Notes: a model not told the origin generated them from the sequence alone. Positions 35,018-43,838 are shown, numbered from the stretch's first letter. The stretch: 64,000 nt of DNA from Yoonia litorea (GCF_900114675.1 NZ_FOZM01000001.1:434001-498000), one strand, 5' to 3'. Translations and numbers: made by a program.

Positions 35018-36478
35018 ATGACCGCGCGTCGGGCAGCCATCGTCGGCGGTGGCGTCATCGGTGGCGGCTGGGCCGCCCGTTTCTTGCTGATGGGCTGGGA
35101 CGTTCGTATCTTTGATCCCGATCCTGAGGCCGCGCGCAAAATCGGCGAGGTTCTGGCCAATGCGCGCCGTTCGCTTCCCGGTTTGTCTGATGTCGCACTG
35201 CCACCTGAAGGTGCGCTGACATTTCACGAAACCATGTCCGAGGCTGTGGAAGGGGCTGAGTGGATACAGGAAAGCGTGCCTGAGCGCCTAGAGCTGAAAC
35301 GCAAGGTCTATCAGACCTTGCAGGAACATTGCGACGCTGACGCCATCATCGGGTCATCCACAAGCGGTTTCAAACCGTCAGAACTCCAGGGGTGTGCCAC
35401 GCGGCCGGGCCAGATCGTCGTGACCCATCCGTTCAATCCGGTTTACCTGCTCCCGCTGGTCGAGCTTGTGACGACAGACAAGAACGCTGGCGAGACTGTC
35501 GCGCGCGCCAAAGACATCCTGACCGGGATCGGGATGCATCCGCTGCACTTGCGGGCTGAAATTGATGCACATATCGCCGACCGCTTCCTTGAGGCTGTGT
35601 GGCGCGAGGCGCTCTGGCTGATCAAGGATGGCATCGCCACCACTGAGGAAATTGATGACGCGATCCGCTATGGCTTTGGTCTGCGCTGGGCGCAAATGGG
35701 GCTGTTCGAAACGTATCGCATCGCCGGTGGCGAAGCTGGCATGCGCCATTTCATCGAACAGTTCGGGCCCTGCCTGTCATGGCCGTGGACAAAGCTGATG
35801 GATGTACCGGAACTGACGGATGCGTTGATCGACCAGATTGCAGATCAATCCGACGCACAGTCAGGGCAGTTCTCGATCCGCGAGTTGGAACGCACCCGCG
35901 ACAATAATCTTGTGACGATCCTGCGGGGCCTCAAGGCTCAGGATTGGGGTGCGGGCAAGTTGCTCAACGCGCAGGACCGGCGCGTGGCCGGAGTGCCGAC
36001 ACTGCCGGATGACATCAGCCAGCCAATTGTGACGGTCGAACGGGCCGTGCCACTCGACTGGACCGATTACAACGGACACATGAACGAAGCGCGCTATCTG
36101 CAGGTTTTTGGCGACGCAACTGACCGCATGATGATTTTGGTGGGCTGCGATGCCGATTACATCTCCACGGGAGGCAGTTACTTCACCGCCGAGACGCATA
36201 TCCGTCATCTCGATGAGGTCCACGCCGGTGCCGTAATCCGTGTGGAAACGCAGGTTCTTTTGGGCGAAGGCAAGAAGATGCATCTCTTTCACCGGATGTT
36301 CGAAGGCGACCGTGAACTGGCAACCGGGGAGCATATGCTGATCCATGTCAGTCTTGAGACGCGTCGTGCCAGCGAACCTGCCCCGCATCTTGCAGAAACG
36401 CTTGATCGCGTTGCCGCTGCACACGTTGCGCTGCCACGCCCCGAAGGCGCTGGCAAGGCGGTCGGCGTAAAGGGTTAA
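35018..36478 (+). CDS. lcdH: L-carnitine dehydrogenase fused to a hot-dog thioesterase
   Basis: A 486-residue fusion. Residues 1 to about 325 are a 3-hydroxyacyl-CoA dehydrogenase-type domain with the NAD loop GGGVIGGGWAA, QESVPERLELK, SSTSGFKPSEL and THPFNPVYLLPLVE (catalytic His). After a short linker, about 335-486 form a hot-dog thioesterase (DWTDYNGHMNEARYLQVF). This design is known from rhizobial carnitine dehydrogenases, where the second domain probably hydrolyses betainyl-CoA. With the BKACE gene this gives carnitine to glycine betaine plus acetoacetate. Its end overlaps the convergent regulator by 4 bases. Confidence 0.92.
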   Translation: MTARRAAIVGGGVIGGGWAARFLLMGWDVRIFDPDPEAARKIGEVLANARRSLPGLSDVALPPEGALTFHETMSEAVEGAEWIQESVPERLELKRKVYQTLQEHCDADAIIGSSTSGFKPSELQGCATRPGQIVVTHPFNPVYLLPLVELVTTDKNAGETVARAKDILTGIGMHPLHLRAEIDAHIADRFLEAVWREALWLIKDGIATTEEIDDAIRYGFGLRWAQMGLFETYRIAGGEAGMRHFIEQFGPCLSWPWTKLMDVPELTDALIDQIADQSDAQSGQFSIRELERTRDNNLVTILRGLKAQDWGAGKLLNAQDRRVAGVPTLPDDISQPIVTVERAVPLDWTDYNGHMNEARYLQVFGDATDRMMILVGCDADYISTGGSYFTAETHIRHLDEVHAGAVIRVETQVLLGEGKKMHLFHRMFEGDRELATGEHMLIHVSLETRRASEPAPHLAETLDRVAAAHVALPRPEGAGKAVGVKG

Positions 36479-37335
36479 TTGATCTTGGAGATCAGGCCGT
36501 CGAGATAGGTCGACAGATCGCGCCTGCTAATGCTGGCGTCGCGCACCAACTGGTCAAAGTGAACGGTCAGCGCGGTGACGCGTTCGGTGTCTCTGAATAC
36601 CAGATAGTTGCGCCCGATGTATATCGCGGCAAGCAGCGGGCCAAAGACCGTGATCGGCGCCGAAAAGAGCTTGCGGGGATCATAAAGGTGTAAGCGCAGC
36701 GTCGGGTAAAGCTGCGCATGTAGGTCGCGCAGGTGCGCAAGTTCCCTGCGCCGCAGTGCAGGCGCAATGCCGGCGTAGAATCCGCTGCCATTTGCGAAAC
36801 TTTCCACCTCGCTCATCGGCAGGGCGATTTCGTAGTCCGAGCGGGCACTTCGCATCCAGTTCAGACGGTCTTGCGCCGCGCCGATGGCCTGATCAATTGT
36901 CCGGCCCAAGGATGGCGCATATTCCCAGCGCAGCATTGCTTCGGTCTTGAGCATGTCAGGAAGCCCTGCTGGAACATGGCGGATCTTGTATCCGGCTGCC
37001 TCTTGGTGCCAGGCGAAGATCTGGTCATCCACCATCGAGCGCGGGGCTTCTGTCATGGCAACAGCAGTGGCAAGCAACGCCGTCGCACTTTCAGGCCGGT
37101 CGGAAAGGCCAAGCAACCAGTCAGTGCTGACCCCAAGCACTGACGCGCATTCCGCAACAAGTTGCCCGTTCGGCAAGCGCGCGCCTTGGTCTTTCAAAAG
37201 CTGTGACAGTGTCGATCTGTCGACGCCCGTGGCTCTGGCAAGCGCGCTTTGGTTGACTTGCATTTCTTCCATGGCCTGCCGCAGCCGGTCACGAAACACA
37301 GTCGCGCGATCTCTTTTGTCTATTTTTATCACCAT
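36475..37335 (-). CDS. XRE-type HTH regulator with large C-terminal sensor-like domain
   Basis: A 286-residue protein. The N-terminal helix-turn-helix is clear (FRDRLRQAMEEMQVNQSALARATGVDRSTLSQLLKD). The C-terminal 170 residues have no domain I recognise; part of it (PTLRLHLYDPRKLFSAPITVFGPLLAAIYIGRNYLVF) may bind a ligand. The start is uncertain: ATG 37335 is used, but the frame is open to 37398. It is divergent from a fatty acid desaturase, 82 bases away, and is the natural candidate for its control. Confidence 0.8.
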   Translation of the reverse strand: MVIKIDKRDRATVFRDRLRQAMEEMQVNQSALARATGVDRSTLSQLLKDQGARLPNGQLVAECASVLGVSTDWLLGLSDRPESATALLATAVAMTEAPRSMVDDQIFAWHQEAAGYKIRHVPAGLPDMLKTEAMLRWEYAPSLGRTIDQAIGAAQDRLNWMRSARSDYEIALPMSEVESFANGSGFYAGIAPALRRRELAHLRDLHAQLYPTLRLHLYDPRKLFSAPITVFGPLLAAIYIGRNYLVFRDTERVTALTVHFDQLVRDASISRRDLSTYLDGLISKIN

Positions 37336-37417
37336 TGCCGACAAAATACACATTTGCCGGGTTTTGTGAACTACTCTCCAAATGGATCGTTCTTCCAAGC
37401 GCGGATAAATTCACCGC

Positions 37418-38305
37418 ATGGAACAAAAGCAATCGACAAACCGCGGCGGAGTTGAGTGGCCGACCCTTGTTTTGATTACGGTTTGTTATGTCGCATGGGG
37501 CGCTGTGTTGTGGGTGCTTCCACTCACCATGGGCGTTGTTTTTGGCGGTGTCGTGATCGCGTTGCATGCTTCGTTGCAGCATGAGGTGATACACGGCCAC
37601 CCCTTTCGGCGTCAGTGGCTGAATGATCTTTTGATCTGGCCGCCGCTGACGTTGATCGTTCCATATTCGAGATTCAAAGTCACACATCTTGCCCATCACC
37701 ATGACGAGGTGCTGACCGACCCTTACGATGACCCGGAGAGCAATTTTCTGGATGAGGGCGTTTGGGAAAAGCTGCCTGTTTTGGTGCAAGGCATCTTACG
37801 TTTCAACAATACTGTCGCCGGACGCCTGACCATCGGACCATTGATCGGAACAATTTCCTTTCTTCTGTGCGAGTGGCGCTCGCGTGACAGGCAGGTCTTG
37901 CAGGACTGGGCGTGGCATCTGCCAGCTGTTGGCGGGGTGCTTTGGCTGGTGTCGGTTTCGCCGATGCCGATCTGGGCCTATTGCGCCTCAGCTTATCTGG
38001 CGATGTCGATCCTGAAACTGCGCACCTATCTGGAACATCAGGCCAGTGATCGTGCAAGCGGGCGGAGCGTGATTGTCGAACGTGGCGGTATCTTCGGGTT
38101 CTTGTTTCTGAACAATAATTTGCACGTGGTGCACCATATGCACCCAAAGGTCGCGTGGTATGATCTGCCCCGGCTGTACCGGTCGCGCAAAGACCACTAC
38201 CTGCGCCGGAATGGCGGTTACTTTTACGCCTCATATGGTGATGTGTTCCGGCGCTACTTCTTGCGGGCAAAAGACCCTGTGGCCCATCCCCTCTGGCGGA
38301 GATGA
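37418..38305 (+). CDS. Membrane fatty acid desaturase-family protein
   Basis: A 295-residue di-iron membrane enzyme. Three histidine clusters are visible: HEVIHGH near residue 54, HLAHHHDE near 90 and HVVHHMHP near 232. Hydrophobic segments lie between them. The exact reaction (fatty acid desaturation or hydroxylation of another lipid-like substrate) cannot be told. It is divergent from the XRE regulator and followed after 23 bases by a DMT carrier. Confidence 0.87.
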   Translation: MEQKQSTNRGGVEWPTLVLITVCYVAWGAVLWVLPLTMGVVFGGVVIALHASLQHEVIHGHPFRRQWLNDLLIWPPLTLIVPYSRFKVTHLAHHHDEVLTDPYDDPESNFLDEGVWEKLPVLVQGILRFNNTVAGRLTIGPLIGTISFLLCEWRSRDRQVLQDWAWHLPAVGGVLWLVSVSPMPIWAYCASAYLAMSILKLRTYLEHQASDRASGRSVIVERGGIFGFLFLNNNLHVVHHMHPKVAWYDLPRLYRSRKDHYLRRNGGYFYASYGDVFRRYFLRAKDPVAHPLWRR

Positions 38306-38328
38306 CAGAGTAAGGGCATAGGTGCCTG

Positions 38329-39231
38329 ATGGAACTCTGGATCCCGATCACGATTGGCGCGGCGGTCGCCCAGACCTTTCGCTTTATGTTGCAGAAACGT
38401 CTGACGGGCATGGCGCTCTCGACGGCTGGTGCGACATTTGCGCGATTTATCTATTCTGCCCCGCTCGTGGCGGTCATCGCGGTGCTTTATGCGCTGATGT
38501 CGCGCCAGGGCGCGCCGAATGTGCCTGCTGCCTTCTGGCCTTACGCATTGGCTGGCGGGATGTCACAGATCCTTGCCACGATGTGCGTGGTCGCACTTTT
38601 CAGGCACCGTAACTTTGCCGTCGGTATCACCTTCAAGAAGACCGAAGTCCTGCTGAGTGCTTTGTTCGGGTTCATCATTCTAGGCGACGTCTTTACGACG
38701 TGGACCATCGTCGCGATGTGCATCGGCCTTGCCGGTGTGCTGCTGCTGTCTGATCCCCCCGATGGTGTCGGCCCCTGGCGCAAGCGAATTTTCAATCGCG
38801 CCACAGCATTGGGATTGGGAGCGGGTATTCTCTTTGGCATCTCAGGAAACGGTTATCGCGGCGCATCGTTGTCTTTGGCTGAGGGTGATGTTTTCTATCG
38901 CGCTATCGTCACTTTGGCGTTGGTGACAGCTTTTCAAACTATCACCATGGCGCTTTGGCTGATCTGGCGGGAGCGGGGCGAGATTACAAAAGTCCTGCGC
39001 GCGTGGCGTGTGGCTGCGCTTGTCGGTGTCACAAGTATGATCGGGTCAATCTGCTGGTTTACGGCGTTCACGTTGCAAAACGCAGCTTATGTCAACGCTG
39101 TCGGGCAGATTGAGCTTTTGTTTTCGGTCATCATCGGAGCCACGGTCTTCGGCGAGCGGATCACCGCAAGGGAATGGCAGGGTCTGGTGTTGCTGACGGG
39201 CAGCATCATCATGTTGGTTCTTTTGCTCTAA
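38329..39231 (+). CDS. EamA/DMT-family transporter
   Basis: A 300-residue membrane protein with ten predicted helices and the two EamA repeats (AVAQTFRFMLQKRL at the start; GVTSMIGSICWFTAFTLQNAAYVNAVGQIELLFSVIIGATVFGERI in the second half). Substrate unknown. It is likely in one transcript with the desaturase. Its stop overlaps the convergent Nudix gene by 4 bases. Confidence 0.85.
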   Translation: MELWIPITIGAAVAQTFRFMLQKRLTGMALSTAGATFARFIYSAPLVAVIAVLYALMSRQGAPNVPAAFWPYALAGGMSQILATMCVVALFRHRNFAVGITFKKTEVLLSALFGFIILGDVFTTWTIVAMCIGLAGVLLLSDPPDGVGPWRKRIFNRATALGLGAGILFGISGNGYRGASLSLAEGDVFYRAIVTLALVTAFQTITMALWLIWRERGEITKVLRAWRVAALVGVTSMIGSICWFTAFTLQNAAYVNAVGQIELLFSVIIGATVFGERITAREWQGLVLLTGSIIMLVLLL

Positions 39232-39905
39232 AGCGGAGACCGCCCGCCCAGCCGACTGACCAGATGTGCTTCGTCGTCGTTGCGAAAGAATGGGACAGTC
39301 ACCAATTCATCGCCTGCGGTAATGTGGCGTGTGAGTTCGGCGAGGACGACCTGTGTGATGAATGGCAAGTCGAAACGCCGCGCTTCCGACAGGAGCACCC
39401 ATTGCAAGTGGGCCAGTTCGTCTTCGGCATTCGCGAAGTCGTCAGGGTCCGTCGTAAGCGATGCCGCATCGCACAGAAAAAAACGTGCATCGAAACGGCG
39501 GGGCCGGCCTTGCGGTGTGACTGCACGGAAAAAGAACCTCAGCGCGCTGCCGTCAGGCACATGCCCTGATGCGGCAAAGCCGCGCCACCCTTGCGGAGCA
39601 TCGGCCCAATGCCCCTTCTGGCCGATGATCTGTCCCGTTTCTTCCCAAAGCTCGCGTATTGCGGCCGCAGCCAACGCGGCGGGAGAAACGGTGCTTTCAC
39701 TCTCAAGTCTCGTGTGGTCGCGCGGGTCAAGTGCGGTCAGCGGCACGGCGGCATCGTTGGGGTCAACAGCGCCACCGGGAAAGACAAACTTGCCGGGCAT
39801 GAAGGCCGCCGATTTGCCCCTTTGGCCCATCAAGACCGCAGGGGTGGTTTCGCGATTCCGCAAAACAATGATTGTGGCGGCGTCGCGAACGGCAGTTTTG
39901 TCCAT
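39228..39905 (-). CDS. Nudix hydrolase
   Basis: A 225-residue protein. The Nudix box is present in the split form seen in the larger NUDT7/19-like members: PGGAVDPNDA, then after an insert AAAIRELWEETG with the Glu residues that bind metal. It probably hydrolyses a nucleoside diphosphate derivative or CoA ester. ATG 39905 (MDKTAVRDAATIIVLR) avoids overlap with the DUF983 gene and has GGGACAAG upstream. Confidence 0.87.
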   Translation of the reverse strand: MDKTAVRDAATIIVLRNRETTPAVLMGQRGKSAAFMPGKFVFPGGAVDPNDAAVPLTALDPRDHTRLESESTVSPAALAAAAIRELWEETGQIIGQKGHWADAPQGWRGFAASGHVPDGSALRFFFRAVTPQGRPRRFDARFFLCDAASLTTDPDDFANAEDELAHLQWVLLSEARRFDLPFITQVVLAELTRHITAGDELVTVPFFRNDDEAHLVSRLGGRSPL

Positions 39906-39915
39906 CTTGTCCCTG

Positions 39916-40308
39916 TTACTGGTCAGGACGGCCAAACCCGTGCATCCGACGCGCCCATTGAATGCCGACCACCATGCCTTTCATCCGTGGCAAAAGATAG
40001 AGTGAGAGGGCAATCGCGCCAACCGACAGGACTGTTGCCATGGTCATGGGTTCGGGGCGGAACTGGACCCACATGATGTGGATGACGAAGCCGAGGATAT
40101 GGCCGACAAGCAGGATGGTCAGATAGGCAGGACCATCGTCGGCGCGATGATGGAAAAGCTCTTCATCACAGTGCGGGCAGGTATCGGCGACCTTGAGGTA
40201 ACTGGCAAACATATGGCCTTCACCGCAATTGGGGCATTGCCGCTTCAGCCCGCGCAGGGCAGCGGCACCTGTTGGTCTTTCGAATTCTGCGGTCTCTGCA
40301 TTTGTCAT
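39916..40308 (-). CDS. DUF983 family membrane protein
   Basis: A 130-residue protein. A zinc-ribbon (CPNCGEGHMF...CPHCDEEL) is followed by two membrane helices (TILLVGHILGFVIHIMW and MATVLSVGAIALSLYLLP). This is the usual DUF983 plan, often found near cytochrome oxidase or Nudix genes in alphaproteobacteria. Function unknown. GGAG 6 bases before the ATG at 40308 fixes the start. It is 10 bases from the Nudix gene and shares its direction. Confidence 0.85.
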   Translation of the reverse strand: MTNAETAEFERPTGAAALRGLKRQCPNCGEGHMFASYLKVADTCPHCDEELFHHRADDGPAYLTILLVGHILGFVIHIMWVQFRPEPMTMATVLSVGAIALSLYLLPRMKGMVVGIQWARRMHGFGRPDQ

Positions 40309-40495
40309 ACTGAACTCCATCACCTTGCTGGACACATGGTGCATCCGGACGGTTTTGGAAAGGGGGTGGGCGGATTTGGCGCTGATTGACGACCGCCGCA
40401 AAAATTCTGCCCTGCATGCGACGGAAATCCGGGGTGCCACCGTTTGAGAGATATCAGGCAAGCAAAATGCCTGCTCTTGAAAGAAAGGTTACCCG

Positions 40496-40960
40496 ATGAG
40501 GAAAGAGATTTCATTGACCGCCCTGTTGCTGGCGATGGTCGTGGCGGCAGGGGCCGCGCAGGCGCAGGGCCATGGCAATCGCCCAAGTTTTGATGCGCTC
40601 GATCTGAACAGTGACGGCACGCTGTCTCGCGCGGAGTTACAAGCGCAAGCGGGCCTCCGGTTTGAAACCGCGGATGCAAATGGCGACGGGGCACTCTCGG
40701 AAGATGAGTTGATCGCCGCGGCCTCGTCCCGTGCGCAAGATCGCATTGAACGCATGATGGAGCGGTTTGACACCAATGGCGATGGCCTGTTGCAGCAGGC
40801 CGAGCTACCGCGTCCCGGTGAAGGCAGAACCGCACGTATGTTTGAACGGGTGGATGCCAACAGAGACGGTCTGATCTCTGAAGACGAGTTTGAGGCGGCA
40901 AAAGCACGGATGCAGGACCGGAGAGACGGGCGTGGACTTCCTTTGCGGGATCGCGGTTAA
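40496..40960 (+). CDS. Secreted EF-hand calcium-binding protein
   Basis: A 154-residue protein with a signal peptide (to about AAQA, residue 23) and four EF-hand loops: DLNSDGTLSRAEL, DANGDGALSEDEL, DTNGDGLLQQAEL and DANRDGLISEDEF. It probably binds Ca2+ in the periplasm. It lies directly before the sigma / anti-sigma / sensor genes, with a hairpin after its stop, and may belong to that regulon. The 187-base region before it shows no gene. Confidence 0.88.
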   Translation: MRKEISLTALLLAMVVAAGAAQAQGHGNRPSFDALDLNSDGTLSRAELQAQAGLRFETADANGDGALSEDELIAAASSRAQDRIERMMERFDTNGDGLLQQAELPRPGEGRTARMFERVDANRDGLISEDEFEAAKARMQDRRDGRGLPLRDRG

Positions 40961-40968
40961 TGATTGGG

Positions 40969-40990
40969 GCCGGGGCCGTGCTGCCCCGGC
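40969..40990 (+). terminator. Hairpin between EF-hand and sigma factor genes
   Basis: GCCGGGGC (40969-40976) and GCCCCGGC (40983-40990), 8 bp with a 6-base loop, followed by TTTC. It could reduce read-through from the EF-hand gene into the sigma factor gene, which starts 54 bases later. Confidence 0.5.
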
Positions 40991-41043
40991 TTTCACCCCC
41001 ACGCCAGACGGCAAAAGGGCTGCATTTGTCACACGATCCGCCA

Positions 41044-41628
41044 ATGAACGCAGACGATCAAGACAGCGATGGGCAGATGCTTCTGGCCTTTGCGGCAGGG
41101 GACACCTCAGCCGCGCGGGCGCTGACCGCGCGCCTATTGCCGCGTGTGTTGGGGCAGGCCACACGGATGCTGGGAAACGCATCCGAAGCAGAAGATGTCG
41201 CACAAGAGGCAATGTTGCGGCTTTGGAAGATCGCTGCCGAATGGCGCGAGGGCGAGGCGCAGGTGTCTACCTGGCTCTATCGGGTTGTCGCCAATCTTTG
41301 TACCGACAGTTTGCGGCGGCGGCGCCGGTCAGTGGCGCTTGATCAGGTTGCAGAACCGGCGGACCCGCATGGCGCGTCCGACCGTCGTTTGCAGGAGGTC
41401 CAGCGAGTTCAGGCCCTGTCTGATGGGTTGGCGCAGTTGCCTGAACGACAGGCTCAGGCTGTTGCGTTGCGCCACCTTGAAGGCCTCTCGAACCCCGAAA
41501 TTTCACAGATCATGGACATCAGCGTGCGGTCCGTGGAAAGTCTCACAGCACGCGGAAAACGCGCTCTTGGTGAAATCCTGAGAGGGCGCAAGGAAGAGTT
41601 GGGATATCACGATGAAACGCCCGAATGA
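41044..41628 (+). CDS. ECF-type RNA polymerase sigma factor
   Basis: A 194-residue sigma-70 family protein with region 2 (ARLLPRVLGQATRMLGNASEAEDVAQEAMLRLWK then STWLYRVVANLCTDSLRRRRR) and region 4 (LPERQAQAVALRHLEGLSNPEISQIMDISVRSVESLTARGKRAL). The ATG at 41044 gives a normal N-terminus. It overlaps the next gene by 17 bases, and that gene by 8 bases the third, so all three are coupled; this is the usual sigma / anti-sigma arrangement. Confidence 0.92.
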   Translation: MNADDQDSDGQMLLAFAAGDTSAARALTARLLPRVLGQATRMLGNASEAEDVAQEAMLRLWKIAAEWREGEAQVSTWLYRVVANLCTDSLRRRRRSVALDQVAEPADPHGASDRRLQEVQRVQALSDGLAQLPERQAQAVALRHLEGLSNPEISQIMDISVRSVESLTARGKRALGEILRGRKEELGYHDETPE

Positions 41629-41977
41629 CGACATGCTCGACGCCCTTTTCAGCGAGGCCCGACAACAGTCCCCCGATGTGCCGAATGACCTGATGGCACG
41701 GGTGTTGGCCGATGCACATCATGTTCAGACCAAAACGTCTGTTGTGGACAAGTGGCCGCAGAGACCGCAAAGGCTCCGCGACCAGCTCTATGACATGCTT
41801 GGGGGCTGGGTCGGTCTTGGCGGTCTGACTGTTGCAACGATCGCGGGGCTTTGGATCGGCGTCGCACCTCCTGCGGGGGTCGAAGATCTTGCTGTCGGGA
41901 TGCTGGGCGAGGAAGTCAGCCTGTCCATCCTCCCTTCCGGTTTCGGGTTTGAGGCGGAGGTCTTGTTCGATGGATGA
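41612..41977 (+). CDS. Small single-helix membrane protein, probable anti-sigma factor
   Basis: A 121-residue protein with a short acidic cytosolic N-terminal part and one membrane helix (VGLGGLTVATIAGLWIGVAPP, about residues 68-88). It has no zinc-binding HxxxCxxC motif. Function is inferred from position only: it lies between an ECF sigma factor and a Spy-like sensor, with overlaps on both sides, as CnrY-type anti-sigma factors do. Confidence 0.7.
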   Translation: MKRPNDDMLDALFSEARQQSPDVPNDLMARVLADAHHVQTKTSVVDKWPQRPQRLRDQLYDMLGGWVGLGGLTVATIAGLWIGVAPPAGVEDLAVGMLGEEVSLSILPSGFGFEAEVLFDG

Positions 41978-42461
41978 TCAGAAAGCCGAAGGCCGTCAGC
42001 CACGCCGCTTGTGGCGCGTTTTGCTGGTCGTCTCACTCGCCCTCAATCTGGTGGTTGTCGGCATCATCGCAGGGGCGCTCTTCTCGGGTCGTTTCCATGA
42101 CCGTCCGCCGCGCAGCTTTGATCTTGGTTTGGGGCCAATCGCGCGGGCCCTCACCGTTCAGGAGAGGCGCGATATCGGACGGAGTTTGCGTGAAATGAGG
42201 CCGCTCCGCGACCTGAACCGACAGGATCTGGCGGAGGATTTGGCCGCAGTCCTCCTGGCAGAGCCATTTGCGCCAGAGGCGCTGCGCCTGCTTCTTGCTG
42301 AACAATCTGATCAGGTTGCGCAGGTGCAAGTACGTGCGCGCGATGCTTTTATCGATGCCATCGTTGCAATGTCACCGGAGCGACGTGCCGCCTTTGCCGA
42401 TGATCTATCGCGACAAATTCGCGAGGGCCGCCCAAGGCATGCAGTCCCATCAGGCGGCTGA
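41970..42461 (+). CDS. Periplasmic heavy-metal sensor / Spy-CnrX-like protein
   Basis: A 163-residue protein anchored by one N-terminal helix (LWRVLLVVSLALNLVVVGIIAGALF). A helical periplasmic part follows, with repeated LTVQERRDIGRSLREMRPLRD and MSPERRAAFADDLSRQIREG blocks that resemble the LTxxQ-type and CnrX helices. It probably senses metal or misfolded protein and frees the sigma factor through the anti-sigma protein. Its end overlaps the convergent diguanylate cyclase gene by 12 bases. Confidence 0.82.
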   Translation: MDDQKAEGRQPRRLWRVLLVVSLALNLVVVGIIAGALFSGRFHDRPPRSFDLGLGPIARALTVQERRDIGRSLREMRPLRDLNRQDLAEDLAAVLLAEPFAPEALRLLLAEQSDQVAQVQVRARDAFIDAIVAMSPERRAAFADDLSRQIREGRPRHAVPSGG

Positions 42462-43838
42462 TGGGGCCATTGCGATGCGGTTTCTGCCGGCATTCTTGGC
42501 GCAATACAGGGCGGTGTCAGCACTTTTGCACAAGGCTCCCAGTCGGGGCTGCGCCACTGTTTGCGCGTCGCTCAGCGCGACACCAACCGAGGCCGAGATC
42601 GACACGAACTGATCTTCGCCGATCTGGAACGGGGTGTCACCGACGAGTTGGCGCAGGCGGTCTGCTGCGAGGCGTGCCTGTCTTTGCGACGTGCGGGGCA
42701 TTGCGACGATGAATTCTTCGCCGCCCAAGCGGCCGACAAGGTCAATTGCCCGTAGATTTTCGCGAAGGCGTGCAGCGACGTCGCGCAGCACACTGTCACC
42801 AGCATCATGGCCATAGCGATCATTGATCGCTTTGAAGTGATCAATGTCCAGCATCATGACCGCGAAGTGCCGCCCGCTTGTCAATGCATCTTCGGCCAGC
42901 CTTGTCAGATGTGGCATGATGTACCGCCTGTTAAAAAGCCCCGTCAGCGGATCTGTCATCGCGGCATCGAGTCCGGCTCGGATACGCTGTCGTAACCGGT
43001 CGTGATGCCTTTTGCGTTCTGTAAGAAGGGTCATGCGGAGCTCAAGCTCCGCGCTCGCATACTGATCTATGACAACATCATCAGCGCCCAGATCAAAAAG
43101 AATTGCTGCGTCTTCTTTCTGGTTCTGATCGAGCAACACCATCGTGGCGGATAGCCGCGTGGCCTTCCTGGCGCGCAGATCGGCGAGCAGTTGTCGCGGG
43201 TCAATCGTTTGTTGCGTGCCCGCCCTGGCGTCTACGATCACAAGGTCGGGGTGTGGACCGTTTTGGCTGAGCGACAGCAGTTTCTTCGCCGAAATTGGCC
43301 GCAAGCGCAGACGTGCGCCCTGGCAGGCCTCCAGAAACGAGGCCGGAATCTGCGGGTCATCTTTTGATGCGAACACAACAGTGCTCAGGCGGTCGAAGGG
43401 ACGCAAGACATCATCAAAACCAAACGCGCGGTCAGTGCTGTCGCGCATCTGAAGTTCCTGTGTCACGCTCTTGAGCCGCAACAGGCTGCGGATGCGGGCA
43501 AGCAGGAGAGCGTCATCGACCGGATGGGGAAAGACATCGTCGGCACCACCGTCCAAGGCAGCAAACCGCGCCTGCGCCGTATCGCTGACACCGTAGGCCA
43601 CGACAACGATGCCGTCACGGCCCGCTGCGGCACGCAGTCGTTTAACATCATCGGCGAAGCTGTCGCCTAAAGCCTGAGGGCTGATCAATACCAGATCGGG
43701 TCTGACACGCTTGATCGCAGAGCTTGCGTCACTGATGCTGGCTGAGGCCGCCACGCGAAACTGCGCGGCCTTCATTTTCACCCGCATGAGGATGCGTTGT
43801 GTCGCCACGCTGTCGACGATCAGTATCTGCGCTGACAT
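42450..43838 (-). CDS. pleD: PleD-like response regulator / diguanylate cyclase
   Basis: A 462-residue protein with two receiver domains (about 1-125 and 150-275) and a GGDEF domain (about 285-460). The cyclase site GGEEF lies at 372-376 and the inhibitory site RAID at 363-366, five residues before it, so c-di-GMP synthesis with product inhibition is expected. Receiver 1 lacks the phospho-acceptor: PDLVLIS has Ser53 where PleD has Asp53, and the acidic pair reads VDS. Receiver 2 keeps an Asp (VIVDAR). Start ATG 43838 has AGAAGGG upstream; an ATG at 43847 is too close to it. Confidence 0.9.
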   Translation of the reverse strand: MSAQILIVDSVATQRILMRVKMKAAQFRVAASASISDASSAIKRVRPDLVLISPQALGDSFADDVKRLRAAAGRDGIVVVAYGVSDTAQARFAALDGGADDVFPHPVDDALLLARIRSLLRLKSVTQELQMRDSTDRAFGFDDVLRPFDRLSTVVFASKDDPQIPASFLEACQGARLRLRPISAKKLLSLSQNGPHPDLVIVDARAGTQQTIDPRQLLADLRARKATRLSATMVLLDQNQKEDAAILFDLGADDVVIDQYASAELELRMTLLTERKRHHDRLRQRIRAGLDAAMTDPLTGLFNRRYIMPHLTRLAEDALTSGRHFAVMMLDIDHFKAINDRYGHDAGDSVLRDVAARLRENLRAIDLVGRLGGEEFIVAMPRTSQRQARLAADRLRQLVGDTPFQIGEDQFVSISASVGVALSDAQTVAQPRLGALCKSADTALYCAKNAGRNRIAMAPSAA

